Assembly (NCBI GenBank): GCA_047967505.1
Contig: CM106539.1
Strand: one strand, 5' to 3'
Length of the DNA stretch: 64,000 nucleotides
Source: Dipteris shenzhenensis
Taxonomy: Eukaryota > Polypodiophyta > Polypodiopsida > Gleicheniales
Below, one piece after another: positions 21,355-33,439 of the stretch (within the stretch, counting starts at the first letter, position 1; every line of letters begins with the position of its first letter). The notes below the pieces were generated by a model. That model saw only the letters and a list, made by a program, of their open reading frames with translations. It was not told where the DNA came from and made no database searches. A program made the translations under genes and the position numbers.

Positions 21355-23157
21355 TTAAAATGAATTTATGTCAGTGTTTGTGTCCCAAAGCATTGCAAGC
21401 TTGGGGTTAAAGTTGTCCTTTGGCTCTCTCTTCATTAGGACCAATGGTTTCTTTATTGAAATGTGGATTCCGCCAATGTAAGTCTCTTCTGTCACATCCA
21501 GCAAGAGCAACCAGTTATCAAATGAAATGGTTGTCTGCCTATCCAAATCATATAATGCTGACTCAATATTTTTTACTAATAGTTTTAAATCAACATTTTC
21601 GAGAGTCTCATTTTGACCGACTAGTAGTAGGATGTATGTTGTGTGAGATGGTGCCTTGGGGAAACCATATCTACATCATTTGTAAGATATCTTGCATCCT
21701 TTGTGATGGTGTTGTGTCTGGGCTATGCGTAGAGATTTGTCGAGGAGTCTTCCATCTATGGAAATGAAAGACTCAATGAACAAAACTATGTCAAGGGTCA
21801 ATGATTGATCAAACACTAGCAGATCCTTTATCCATAGTAGCCCATGGTCATGTTGGCTTCCTCAATATTGGAATTCTGTTACGAGGAAGAAATCCATAAG
21901 TTTGCCTAGAATTTGTTTGTTTCTTCTTAGCTCACTTTTAATTGCTTGGAAGCGGTGGATGTAGTACCATGCCGATGCCATTGGGTCCAAGCAAGAAAGA
22001 TGTCATGTATGTGCTAAATTGTCAATGTCTGTTGGTTTTGGAATCTGTGGGTTTAGTTGTTGCAAGCATTGCAAAAGGCTTGGCCATATTTTTTCACCAC
22101 ATGATAAGGTGACAAAAAAAGTTGGTGGATCAAGTGGGTGTATCATAGCAAATACATTTTTCTATAACTTCTACTTATAGTCAGCTCTGACATGCATAGA
22201 GCCTCAAAGTCTTTGTACCTTATTCTAGAATTTAAGGTTTGTTCGCAAACATCTTTTGCGCAAAGGCTTCTTCCTTGTAGTTGTTTCATAGGAAAACCTA
22301 AGTCGATGATAAGGCTTTTAGTATTGATATCTTCATTGTTTTAAAGAATAGATTTTCTATGCTTTGGGTGAATCTTCTATCCTCACATAATAACTCCCAC
22401 TTTGCAATTCTTTGGTAATTGCATTTGCATAGTTCGTGATATGATCTCCCTTTTCCAAAGAATAGAGTTGGAAAGCACAACTTCTGGTAGTATGAGTCGC
22501 TAAAAAGACTAAGGGGATGGTTTCCCTTAGATGGCACGACATGAAAAATGCAATCGTTGTAGTTTACTACTTGTGTTGCTGCATACACGCCATGCAACAG
22601 CATGTCTATGTTGATTTCATGAGAGTAGCTTCTTGAGCGGTCTTGGTTGCATGTGGAATCTCTTCTGTGCGCAATGTTGCGTGCAGTGACTCGATGTCAT
22701 TTCTCCAATCACAGCTAATTGCAACGTTGCTTTGGACATTTAGAGGCATTGAGATAATCTCTTGCAAAGCCTTCATCATTAGTGTTGGTCAAACCAATCC
22801 ATTCATATAGCAATGCTTGTGTTGTAGCTTGCACTTGATCTCTACTAGCAACAACCCATCATCATCCAAGAAGCAGGGTAGTATTCATTGCACCTTTTCT
22901 ACACTTGCCATTAAATCTTTACTTGTGAACAGTTTGACTATCATAGAAGAGCAATCTACATCAAGTCATTGATTCACGAAGTCAATGATGTTGCCTTGTG
23001 CGTTTATTGAGAAGGCGCCAACTTTCTTAAAGTTACTATATGAAGGTGCATACAAAGAGAGGAAAGGTTCATGCATCTCGAGTATCTTGTCAACATAATT
23101 TATTTGAAGAATCACATTTGTTTGTGAGGAATCTCTCAGTATGATTTTACCTTGCAA
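21355..23157 (-). pseudogene. Helitron Rep (Helitron_like_N) relic
   Basis: Minus strand, many stops and shifts. 22603-22298 reads YAATQVVNYNDCIFHV, PLSLFSDSYYQKLCFPTLFFG and KWELLCEDRRF, the block that precedes the Rep nuclease in Helitrons. Further on come a PMASAWYYIHRF-like piece (about 21975) and, at 21868-21829, GSQHDHGLLWIKD, the position of the His-x-His (HUH) nuclease motif (usually HxHGLLW). A TGA stands before GSQ where Arg is expected. Together with the helicase pieces this is one Rep-helicase Helitron, read right to left from about 23.2 kb to 4.3 kb with the giant element inside. Confidence 0.7.
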
Positions 23158-23680
23158 AGTTACTCATTGATTGATCGCAGCATGCTGTTTGCATGCAGTG
23201 CAGTGGTGAGTAGATGCCTACCAACAACCAACCTTCACACTTTTGCAATTTGAATAAATAGATTCAATTTTAATGCTAATCAACTTCTCTATCTAAAGTG
23301 TCCCATAGACCTACAAAGAGCATATCAGAAAGTTGTAAGGGAAAGGAACATTAAGCAGTAGAGTATGTAGTTTCAATCCCTAAAAAATTACCTTCTTTCC
23401 ATAGCCTAAATTTGAAACGTACCTAGCAAATGCCAATATAATCCACTGCTTGAGCTCAATAGTTGGTATGGGTGTTAGGATTGTGCCATCTAAAATGGAT
23501 AACTTAGAAATCATGGATTGCACAATCTGATCCCTGCACTAGCAGAGCATCCAACATGCTATGAAGTCATTCCAATGTGTGTTAGAGATAGTAAATTTCA
23601 AAACATACTTTAGAAATGTTTTTATCTTAGTTTTACATAAGGTCCTTTTAAGTATTTAGTGTACATGCTAAAGTTTATGT

Positions 23681-23884
23681 GTGTTTCAACACATATGTAG
23701 GTGTGTTTTGTGTAGCCTCAGATTTACAATTGACTCCTTGAATGTTATCTTCACTCCTTGCTTGCACACATATCATATGTTTTGTGCAATAATATACTTT
23801 TTTGAGCATAAGGAGTGCGTGTTGTCTTCTTGCAAGAAGTCCGTTTCAGAGGACTGGGTTGCAGCAATGGAATTCAAAAAATAA
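23681..23884 (+). pseudogene. RING-like zinc-binding fragment
   Basis: Translation includes CVLC, 17 residues, CLHTYHMFC, 12 residues, then CVLSSC. This is the spacing of a RING-H2 domain except that the last pair is CxxxxC instead of CxxC. No start, no upstream domain and no neighbour support a whole gene. Could be one exon of a broken gene or of a transposon accessory protein like the RING gene at 13.5-15.5 kb; overall sequence similarity to that one is low. Confidence 0.4.
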
Positions 23885-23939
23885 GCAAAAAACCAAGTTC
23901 ATTTGGAGTTTCAGTTATTCACTTTTGTACTAATAACAG

Positions 23940-24240
23940 AGTACTAGTATAACAAGATTACCAAGTAAGTTCGTTTGGAATTTCAATTATTCACTTTTTA
24001 ACTTATAATAGAGCACTAGTATAATGCTTATATAGTACTAAATTGTTTCAATACCAAGATAGTACTATATAAAAGTACTACAAACCTACTATTATTATCA
24101 CAAGACTAAAATAGCATGATTGTAGTACATATAGAGTACTATTATAGTATAAAAAGTACTCTTATATTGTAAATATAGTACTCTATTACAAAACTATAAA
24201 CATAGTACTATTATAGTACTAAGTAGTACTACTATTACTA
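23940..24240. repeat. AGTACT-rich AT tract
   Basis: AGTACT/TATAGTACTATTATAG phrases recur, many of them self-complementary. Simple-sequence expansion; no gene. Confidence 0.55.
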
Positions 24241-24242
24241 CC

Positions 24243-24568
24243 GTGACATGAAGTTGGGGGTAATAACTTCATGCACCTCTTCACTTCCTACTGCTTTCGA
24301 GCTGAGTGATAGAGATATTCATCATTGGGAAAGGGACATTAAAAAGAAGCCTTTATACCAAGAGACCACACCATACTATCCTACCTTAGATGAGAATGAA
24401 GATGGTAACATCCCAAGTGATGTTGTACTCAAGCATACGGAGAAGGAAAGAATCAACGGAGGCCATAATCTCAGCAAGCCGGTCTGTGCCAAAGAGAAGA
24501 GCGATACATTGTTGAAAGAAGATCTTGTGGCTCAACATGACATGAACTGATATATATCTAGGAGTTTG
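24243..24568 (+). repeat. Left arm of 326-bp inverted repeat, contains a 100-codon frame
   Basis: Nearly identical to the reverse complement of 24737-25062, with a 168-bp spacer. The arm holds an open frame starting MKLGVITSCTSSLPTAF and ending EDLVAQHDMN. Both arms keep this frame open with mostly single residue changes, and in the right arm it starts further upstream (MNPIPNIPDVSTKRCDMKLG). No domain recognised. Transcription through both arms would make a long double-stranded RNA. Confidence 0.85.
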
Positions 24569-24736
24569 GCGCATTTCAACATGTGTTTGAATATTTGATA
24601 TCATGTCTCTATTGAAAGTTATGGGTCTCTGTGTCTTATGATATTTTGGAGAGTGTTTTGAGGTAATTGCAAAGGTATCTATGAAGGAGGTGCAATGTTT
24701 CCTCGGAACCTACCCATCCGACCCAATCATCCCCTT

Positions 24737-25062
24737 CAAACTCCTTGATATATATCAGTTCATGTCATGTTGAGCCACAAGATCTTCTTTCAACAACGTA
24801 TCGCTCTTCTCTTTGGTGCAGAACGGCTTGCTGAGATTATGGCCTCCACTGATCCTTTCCTTCTCCCTATGCTTGAGTACAACATCACTTGGGATGTTAC
24901 CATATTCATTCTCATCTAAGGGAGGATAGTATGGTGTCGTCTCTTGGTATAAAAGCTTCTTTTTAATGTCCCTTTCCCAATGATGAATATCTCTATCACT
25001 CACTTTGAAAGCAGTAGGAAGTGAAGAGGTGCATGAAGTTATTACCCCCAACTTCATGTCAC
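24737..25062 (-). repeat. Right arm of 326-bp inverted repeat
   Basis: Reverse complement of the left arm, roughly 90% or more alike by eye. The 116-codon minus-strand frame (25105-24755) is the counterpart of the left-arm frame. Confidence 0.85.
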
Positions 25063-25329
25063 ATCTTTTGGTGGAGACGTCGGGTATGTTTGGTATTGGA
25101 TTCATCCCACCTTACTAAATGGTCTCAGGTGTATTTGATTACATGTTATGCCTAGTATAGGCATGTGTTTTTTGATGTGATAAAGAAGATGCTTGGAAGA
25201 ACTCCGTTAGAAGAGATTGCAACCCATTTAAGAGAACTAGAAGATTGTGAAGGTGAAGCTCAAGCTATTCGCACAGTCATCATGATGATATCCTTTATGT
25301 TTGCACTCTTGAATATGTTGGTGAATTGA

Positions 25330-26640
25330 CAATGCCGTCAATAAGCACAATGATAGATTGGGGATTGTTTCATGCACTGGTAGCTTGCTGTGAAGAAGAG
25401 TTGAGTCTTTGGGTACTTTTTGACTATAACAGTGGAGTGGTGGTTCTCAATGCTTTCAACTTCTTTTGCTATGCAAATGATGAAGAGTACAATATCTTAA
25501 AGCTGTTATGTGCACTTCCAATTGTGACAAGGGTGATTCTTGAATGCATGTATAGACAATGTTTTCATGGTGTTGGTTGGTCACTTATTTTTGAAGATTT
25601 TGTTGAGGATCAAATTGTGGAGGGTTTTCAACAAGTGGTTATGCATAATAAGTTGGTCTTGGTATACTAAGGCTCTGTGGGATCTTGTTTGGGATATTAT
25701 TTGGATCTTAGTGTTTCCTTTTTGTTATATCATGGTGAAGATTCTAGTGTTTCAAGGAACCCAAGGGGAAGACTGGAGTCTTATCTTCGGGATTTTGTTC
25801 GAGGATGCCGGCTTTTAGGATGGTCCATGAAGGATCGGGCAAAAATTTTGCATAATTTTCTTGAAGGTGTAGCCTTGAGTTGGCATGAGGCCTTGTCGAA
25901 TTCTACCAACGAGGACTGGGACCAAGTGGTGGCTGAAATGAAGCAGAGATTTGGAGTAGTAGAGTCACCAAATGCTTTGATGTTGCAGTTGGACTGGCTT
26001 TATGAGAGGGCAAGATGGTCTCTGCATTGGCAATCTGATATGAAACTTTATGGACAAAGTATGAAAGGGCAGCTTTGTGAGCTATGGCATCTGCATCATC
26101 GGTCCCTCAAAGCCTCATAGGGATGGAGCACTTAAAGATGAGCAAATTTGTTATGGCTTCAAATCCTCTTTTGTGTCTTCAACAGCTTCAACTTCAAAGG
26201 TGGAGCTAATGGGCACTCCTCAAGTACCAAAGTCCTTTGAGTTAGATCATAATATCCCCCAATTGATGGCAAAGTTTGCTGATTTAAAATTGCATTTGGT
26301 TAATGCATGACAACCTAGAGCACCAAAGAGTGAAGATAGGCCTCGAGATAAGAGTGGGGTCACTTGCTATGAATGTAATGAAAAAGGTCACTATCGCCTC
26401 GAGTGTCCTAGATTGAGAAAGAAAGAAGAAAAACAAGTATCCTTGTTAGAAGCTTCTTCAGGGGATGAGGAAAGAGAGGTAATGATGGCTAAACGAGGGC
26501 ATGGTAAAGCAAAAGAAGAAGAAGAAAGCAAGGAAGAAGTAGAAGAGGAACATTAGGAAGAGGAACGCCATATTAAGAAAAAGAGGGCATCTAGAATGAG
26601 AATTAGCCAGTCAAACTTTCCTTTAGGACAAGGCTTGTAG
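25330..26640 (+). pseudogene. Gypsy-type gag relic with zinc knuckle
   Basis: Frames on the plus strand give LESYLRDFVRGCRLLGW, KILHNFLEGVALSWHEALS and WDQVVAEMKQRFGV, the pattern of plant retrotransposon gag. After shifts and stops, a CCHC zinc knuckle follows: CYECNEKGHYRLEC (about 26365-26406). The piece ends in an acidic/basic low-complexity tail (EEEESKEEVEEE). Protease, reverse transcriptase and LTRs are not seen. The part 25330-25670 is an open frame without a recognised domain and may be decayed upstream gag. Confidence 0.65.
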
Positions 26641-26658
26641 TGCTACAAAAGTATTGCA

Positions 26659-26765
26659 TTTAGTACTAAATAAGAACACATTCCTTGTCAATTGGCCCTT
26701 GCCCCTAAAGCGAACCCCTCAAGGGCAATATTGTGACAAAGATTGTGTTCTTATTTAGTACTAAA
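26659..26765. repeat. 107-bp foldback with 22-bp perfect ends
   Basis: TTTAGTACTAAATAAGAACA.. (26659-26680) is the exact reverse complement of 26744-26765, and inner parts also pair (TTGTCAATTGGCCCTTG with CAAGGGCAATATTGTGACAA). MITE-like or an RNA hairpin. Confidence 0.8.
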
Positions 26766-26821
26766 GGTGAAAGGGCCATATTGATTAGGGTCATACAGAT
26801 ATCCCTAAATCGGTATATTGA

Positions 26822-26912
26822 AAGGACTCCAACATAGCTCTTGTCAATATGGCCCTTGAGGGGTCCCCTTTAGGGGCAAGGGCCATATTGACAAGGACTA
26901 GCTAGAGTCCTT
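26822..26912. repeat. 91-bp foldback related to the preceding one
   Basis: TTGTCAATATGGCCCTT (26841-26857) pairs exactly with 26879-26895, and the outer AAGGACTC with GAGTCCTT (26905-26912). The inner GGCCCTTG..GGGGCAAGGG core is shared with the foldback at 26659-26765. Confidence 0.8.
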
Positions 26913-27124
26913 ATAGTTCTCTGATTAGCAGTGTAAACTAAATCATAAAGAGCTATTTTCATTGTACAGGTGAACAATACAAACTGCTACAACAAGGTGC
27001 TATTTCATAGCACAACAATGCCGAGTAGGACTACCAATTTTTACATAATAGTTCATTTTTATATGTCCATGTGTTGTCTTGTATATAGCCCTACTAATTA
27101 AAAGTCAAAATGCAGACCTCACAA

Positions 27125-27437
27125 TTATATGTTTGCCAAGATTGATTCATGCACATCCATCGGCACACGATACACTGCATTGTGTTCTTTAACCTTGTGC
27201 TTTACTTGCACCATCTAGAACTTAATGGCCATCATGGCATCGACATGCACTATAGCAAGTGGAGCATCATGACATAGATAATAACTGCTTCTTCTTGTTG
27301 GGAGTTTTTCATAGTAGATTCCATTCACCGCCTTGTCTCCAACATTGAACATATTATCCCAACCATCCTTGACTTGCTCTGATAGAATTGTTTTGGGTTG
27401 CCTGCATAGCACCATGTAGTAGTTATCACCCCTGACA
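27125..27437 (-). pseudogene. C-terminal relic of a second transposase of the giant-element family
   Basis: Minus-strand translation from 27437: RGDNYYMVLCRQPKTILSE, VKDGWDNMFNVGDKAVNGIYY, HVDAMMAIKF, stop (TAG), MVQVKHKV and VPMDVHESILANI before the terminal stop. It aligns without large gaps with the end of the 9.2-kb transposase (GVDYYLLRCSMLKSVLNE, VDGHGMHFNAHS, VADHESILATI). Both end a few residues after HESILAxI. It begins exactly where the copia relic at 27438 starts, so the copia landed in this gene or in its remains. Confidence 0.7.
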
Positions 27438-30400
27438 TGTTAGGGCATCTAACCCTTTCCTTTATAGCACTCTATTGGGTTAGTGCTATGCACATGTAAT
27501 CACATGATGTTGAGCATGATCTCTCAACACCTTTCCTCAAGATCAACATCATGAAGTAGGCCTTCCCTCAAGATGATGATTCTGGGGAATTGAAGAAGGG
27601 CTCAATATTACATTCCATCACACCCCTTTAATGGGAATTTCCTTCCTCTGTGTCAAACCAAGAGCTTGTCAGTGTTTCTCGAAAAGCTCTTTACCGAGTG
27701 GTTCGGTAAAGATGTCTGCAACATTCTCTTTGCTATCGCAATGCTACAGTGTGATGTCACCAAGTAACACTCTTTCTCTGATGAAGTGCTCTATGAAATC
27801 AATGTTCTTTTTTCTAGGGTGATATACTGGATTCTTTGCCAATGCTTGAGCTGATTGATTATCACAGTATATTGTTGTTGGCTTTGATTTATCAAAGTAC
27901 TCTGTTTCGAACAATAGTCTTCTAAGCCATATAGCCTCACATGCATCTGTAGTGAGTGCTCTATATTCTACTTCCATCGAAGACAAAGAAACAGTTGGTT
28001 GTTTGTTTGACAACCATGATATAGAACCTTGACCAACGAAAAACGCATATCCCTATGTCGATCTCCTAATCTCATGATCTTTGGCATAGTCACTATCACA
28101 GTATCCCATGCAACCTGGGATGACTTCCTATGTATTTTGTTCCAAACTGTCTTGTACCTCTGATGTATCTCAAGACTCTTTTGGATGCATTCCACTGAGA
28201 CTATTTTGGATTTCCCATAAATTGTGCTAGTGAACTTACTACATAAAAAATATATGGCCGTGTGATAGTTAGATATATAAGAGATCTGATGAGTTGCCTC
28301 TAGTACCTATCATTGACTGAAGGCTTTTCTAAATCTTTAGTAAGTTTCAAACTCTATTCCATGGGAGTGGTTGCAATCTTGCAATCTGCCATATGAAACT
28401 TCTTCAAGAGACTGTCAACATATTTAAGCTGAATCATGAAGGTGCTGTCTAAGTCTCTCCAAAACTCAATACCAAGACAATAGTGCATAAGTCTAAAATC
28501 TTTCATGTCGAACTCTGCATATAAACCTGGTTTCAATTTCTTGATGAAGCTATCCTTGCTTCCGGTCATAATCAGATCATCTACGTACAAAAGTGCAATA
28601 GTAATGTCCTCCCCTTGAACTTTGTAGTAGAGAGTATGATCTGCATTGGAATTCATGTATCCCAGATCAGCAAAATACTTGTCAATTCTACTATACCAAC
28701 TTCTGGGTGCTTGCTTTAAGGCGTAGAGACTCTTCTTAAGATGGCAAACCTAATTCTCCTTTCCTGGTTCAACATAACCTTTTGATTGTTGCATGTAGAC
28801 TTCCTCATCTAGATAACCATTGAGAAATGCATTCTTGACATCGAGCTAGTACACATTCCATCTGCTGAGTGTCGCAAGTGATATCAAGAACCATATGGAA
28901 TCCATATTTGCTACTGGAGCATAAGTCTCATCATAATCTTGATCATATTGCTGTGCAAATCTTTTTGCAACTAGTCTGTCTTTGTATCTTTGGATACTGC
29001 CATCTGGATTGTACTTCACTTTGTATACCCATTTGTTTGCTATGGCCTTCTTTCCTGGTGGAAGGTTGCATAATACCCAAGTATTGTTCTTATACAAAGC
29101 ATCCATTTCTTCATTCATACTAGCAGTTTGCCATCCTGGCTTATCTACTGCATCTTCGAAGCACACTGGCTCTTCTGTAGCCATGATGGTAGTCATAAGA
29201 GCATAGTTGGTGGATTCAACCTGAATTGCTTTGCCTTTCTGAGCATATGTCAATCTGGTTGGTGGTTTGGTTTCCCTAGTAGACCGTCTGAGTTGTTGTG
29301 GCTCTGCTTATTGGGGTGTTTCTGGCAATTATTTCACTTCTTCATCAACCTTTTTTAGATGACTGAGTAATCAATGAGTCTATCTCCTATGTGTTTGAGG
29401 TTTTCCATTATGATTCCTCATCAAAGATTACATCTCTAGAGATAGATCACACTTGTATGCTTTGCTTTCTTCACTGTAGCTAACCATGATGCATTTACGT
29501 GACTTTGCATCCAATTTTCAGCCATGGTCATCATGTACATGGGCATATGCAATTTATCCAAATATGTAGAGATGACCAATGCATGGCTTGTGTCCATTGA
29601 ATGCTTCATAAGGTGTCATACCTTGAATCGGTTTGGTCGAAAGCCAATTAAGCAAGTAGTTTGTAGTGGCTATTGCTTCTACCCAATACTAATTTGGAAG
29701 ATGCTTCTCACTAAGCATTTCTCTAGCACTATTTGCTAAAGTACCATTCTTCCTTTCAGCTCTTGCATTCTGCTAAGGAGTATCTGCACAAGTGAATTGT
29801 CTTCAAATGTTGTGACTTCTGCAAAAGTTCATGAATGCTGAAGACATGTATTCACCTCCTCTATCTGATCTCATGACTTTGATCTTTCTGCCAGTCTGGT
29901 TTTCTACCATGGCTTTGAATTCTTAAAATTTGGAAAACACTTCAGATTTCTCTCTCAGAAAGTAGACCTAATAATATCTGCTGTAGTCATCAATGAAAGT
30001 CAAGTAGTAAAGTGAACCATTGATGATGCGGGTCTAGGCATAACCCCATACATCTGTATGTATCAAATCAAGAATACATCTTGCTTGAGAGGTGCTTTTG
30101 CCGAAGTTGGTTTGCTTTTGTTTATGAAGCAGCATGCTTCGCAAACTTTTCCAAGAAACTATAGCTTTGGAATCCCATTTTCCATATTATGAATCTTGAG
30201 ATCTAGCAAGCTCTTGAAATCGACATGACCATATCTCTTGTGCCATTTTGCGAATAGTGGCATCTGTTGTTGTTGAGCTAACATGGCATGCAAATCTGGA
30301 ACCGTAGCTAGCATTCTGTACAATTATCCTTCCTTGACTCCTTTTCCTACTAGCTAAAATTTTTTGGATTTGTCTCTGATAGTGCATTCATCACTATCGA

Positions 30401-31858
30401 AATATGACTCAATAGTTGTGTACTGTCATTTGACCTACTGAGACAAGAGGTTCTTGCTGATCTTTGGAACATAGAGTACATCTTTCACCCATCATTCCGC
30501 ACCAGTGAAATTGTTCATAGGGATAATGCCTATCCCTTGAACTAGATTTGGTGTATTATCTGCTGTGTAGATGATATTTTTCTAACCTTCTAATGGTTTC
30601 ATCTTTGTGAACCATTCCTCATGATTTGTCATGTGAGATGATGCATCGCTAACAATGTACCCAGGATCTTGATCTGCTTGGTCGACTTGATAACTGAAAT
30701 CCTCTTTTGAATTGCAATCAATGTCTAGGTACACTGTATCAATCTTTTGCATTTCCTCATTTTGCAAGAAACATATTCTCATGTTCATTTGCAAAATGAC
30801 TATGACTAGAATGTCCACCACGATGATTTCCTCTTCCGCAGAAATTTCCTCGATTGCTACTGGATTGACCACCTTGGTTGTACTACTTCTTTCAGCAATC
30901 TCTTTCAAAGTGTCCAAACTTATGATAGTAGTTGCACTGGATGTTTGACACATTGGTGGATGCATTCCCTCGTCATTAGAATCTTCCTTGGTTGGAATGA
31001 TTTCCTCTTTGCTGATTCATATGTTGCTGGGGATGATGTTGATGCTAATTCTGAGTTTGCTGATGACTTTGTTGGCTGATGATGACCACTTTGCTGGAAT
31101 GATCTACATCTGCCTCTCTTTGAAGCTGTGAATGTCTAATCATTAGAATGACCTTTGCATGCATGAATGGCCTAAGTTCTGAGCTCTTTACCAAGTAAGA
31201 TTGACTGAAGTTCTTTTAATGTTAGAATTTGCCATTGAATGGTAATTCTCTAGACTAGATTCTTGTATCCCTCTCTTAGTCCATTCAAGATGACTTGAAC
31301 CATTTTTGCTAGATTCATGGTCTCTCCTACTGCTATGAGTTTATTGTTGTAGTCTTTGATCGTGAGTACATAAGCATGACCGGTTTCACTGCTGTTGCAA
31401 AAAGTTTGGTTGATTTGGTTTCTCAATGTGAGAATCTTAGAAGTTTTCTTGGAATCTAGAGAGCTGTGAACATATCCCATGCTTCTTTTGATGTATTGAC
31501 AGTGTTGAGCTATTCTAGCATGACATCTTGCACATTCTGCTTTGATTAGATGATATGCATACTTATCTTTCTTATCCCATTCTGCCTTTGCTCGGACAAC
31601 GGCAGGATCTGCTACAGGTGCGGAAACTGTTGATGTAGCTGGAGATCCCACTATAGATCCTGCTGCTAGTGCTATGACAATAGGTGGAGTAGAGCTACTA
31701 CTGGCTAGATCATCCAATGGCCTATGTGTAAATCCATCGACATACTCCCATTTGTCGTGAAGTATAAGAATGGTCTCCATTCGGTATTTCCATGTACCGT
31801 AATTGGAGTTGTCTAGCTTAGAAGATGCCTCCATATTGAGGTTGCTAGACATAAACAT
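27438..31858 (-). mobile_element. Ty1/copia relic, minus strand
   Basis: Order on the minus strand: gag (31858-31250, opening MFMSSNLNMEASSKLDNSNY), zinc knuckle CNYYHKFGHFERDC (30935-30894, second Cys replaced by Tyr), protease-like IVSDASSHMT (about 30660), integrase pieces (about 30130-29500), reverse transcriptase (29253-28354: NKWVYKVKYNPDGS, LLYVDDLIMTG) and RNase H (28013-27744: SLSSMEVEYRALT, YCDNQSAQALAKNP, RKKNIDF). In-frame TAGs stand at 27744, 28750, 28846 and 29773, at places where Gln is normal; other stops and frameshifts exist. A candidate 3' LTR (27438-27529, TGTTGAG..CCTAACA, preceded by a purine tract) abuts the transposase relic. No matching 5' LTR was found, so its upstream limit is open. 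Confidence 0.8.
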
Positions 31859-31869
31859 GGTGCAAGAAA

Positions 31870-33430
31870 TGTATTCAAATTGTCGTGAAAATCACTATCT
31901 GAATCAACTGCAAAACATTGACAGTGGCAAGTGAAATCTGAACTGTCGGTGAAGGTAGAACTGCAATATATAATCCGATCTGAAGTACAAGGCTTGTGGC
32001 AAATGTTTTCGGGAATAGCCAAGAGGCTTTACAAGGCTAGAATAAGGTGCACAATGCCATGAATAGCTAAATATGCTTTACAATGATGGCATGTGTGTGT
32101 GAAATCAAATAATGTGCTATCTACCCACTGAACAATGTGCCAATACCACTGAATACTACTCATCACTGAACTGATGAACGTCAAGTTTTAGGTAATGTGA
32201 TGATGTGAAATCATATGTGAGCATAAGAACTGGACTCCAAGTAGGAACTAGTCGAAAATTTTGGGCATGGCTTAGTTTTGCAACTTGGAGAAATTCAAAT
32301 CATCTCCTCTATGGTGATCTAGTCTACTCTGATCTAGATCTATACCAACCGTCAATCGATGAAAGAACAACAAATAATTTATGTTCTTTGGTTCTTTCTA
32401 TGTGCTGGGTGAGATGCGTCGATTTAGAGGCTGATGTGCGTGTAGGAAGTGGATTTGTCAACGAGGCTCAAAAGCGAGTGATACTTGTGTCAAAATGTGT
32501 GTGTGATATGAGGAGCACGTAGAGCATGAAAAATTGAGCAAGTTTCCTTTTTGGAGCATGCTCGAATTCTTCCTGGATCAAGATATATGGCTTGATCTAG
32601 GTGGAGGGGCAAAGGAGTGCAAATGTGCTTAGTGATGATGTGTCACTCAGGGTCACATGCAGGGGTGTGCTGCCAAGGGATATGCTAGTGAAGCAATGAT
32701 GATGTGGCAACTGGGTGCACATGCAATAACTATGTGTGCCTTGTAGGAGGTAACCGTGGCTGACAGGGGACTGCCATGTGGTAATGCTAAGGTGGCATTG
32801 ACTCGATTAACCCAAGGTCAAATTGATCCAACCATGGTCAGGTTAACTAGCCCAGGCTTAGGTTGATCAGGGTCTTAGTTGATGATGTGGTAATGATAGG
32901 TGACAATGATGATGTGGCATGGGACTCGCGATACTGACGTGGTATGGGTGATTTGTCTGTTGACATGGTAGTCGATTGCCACATGGCAGATAAGTAATTA
33001 TGACATGGAGGATAGGCTTCCTTAGATCATGTGGCACATGGGTGCCAACTAATGTGGTGTGATTCTCAAGCTTGATGACGTGGTTGCTCTCTGTCCAAGT
33101 GTGATGATGTGGTAGGCTACGAAGCTGTTGATGTGGCCGATAAGGCTGACTGGTGCTGACGTGGTGAATATGCCATGTAGCTATTGTCATCAAGTCTCCA
33201 CGTGGGAGCCTATGGTCCAAGCCCTTAGAGAGCCCTTATAGGTCAGAATCTGAAAGATTATGTCTCGGGCCAAATGGAGCTAGGTGCAGTAGTCGTCGCT
33301 ATCAAGGAACGTCATAGATGGCACCATGGATGTAAATCTACGCCTAATCCATGAGGTTGCTGCTACAGAGGTTATGGCCGTCTACCCGTCGATGGGAGCT
33401 TCGAGGTACTAGGCCACTGTTGTTGGAGAT
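31870..33430. other. Region without gene; TGATGTGGC-type repeats at 32.6-33.2 kb
   Basis: 32640-33190 is built of short phrases around GATGTGGCA/GACATGGCA, the reverse complement of the tract at 5575-5925 inside the giant element. The open frames over it are artefacts of this repeat. The rest shows nothing recognisable. Confidence 0.45.
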
Positions 33431-33439
33431 GCAACCCAT

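Noticed and set aside
27438-27529. Intact LTR pair for the minus-strand copia
   Set aside because: Only a 92-bp candidate 3' LTR was found; no matching copy lies upstream of 31858 in the window.
32867-33220. 117-residue His/Pro-rich frame
   Set aside because: Generated by the GATGTGGCA-type repeat; composition only.
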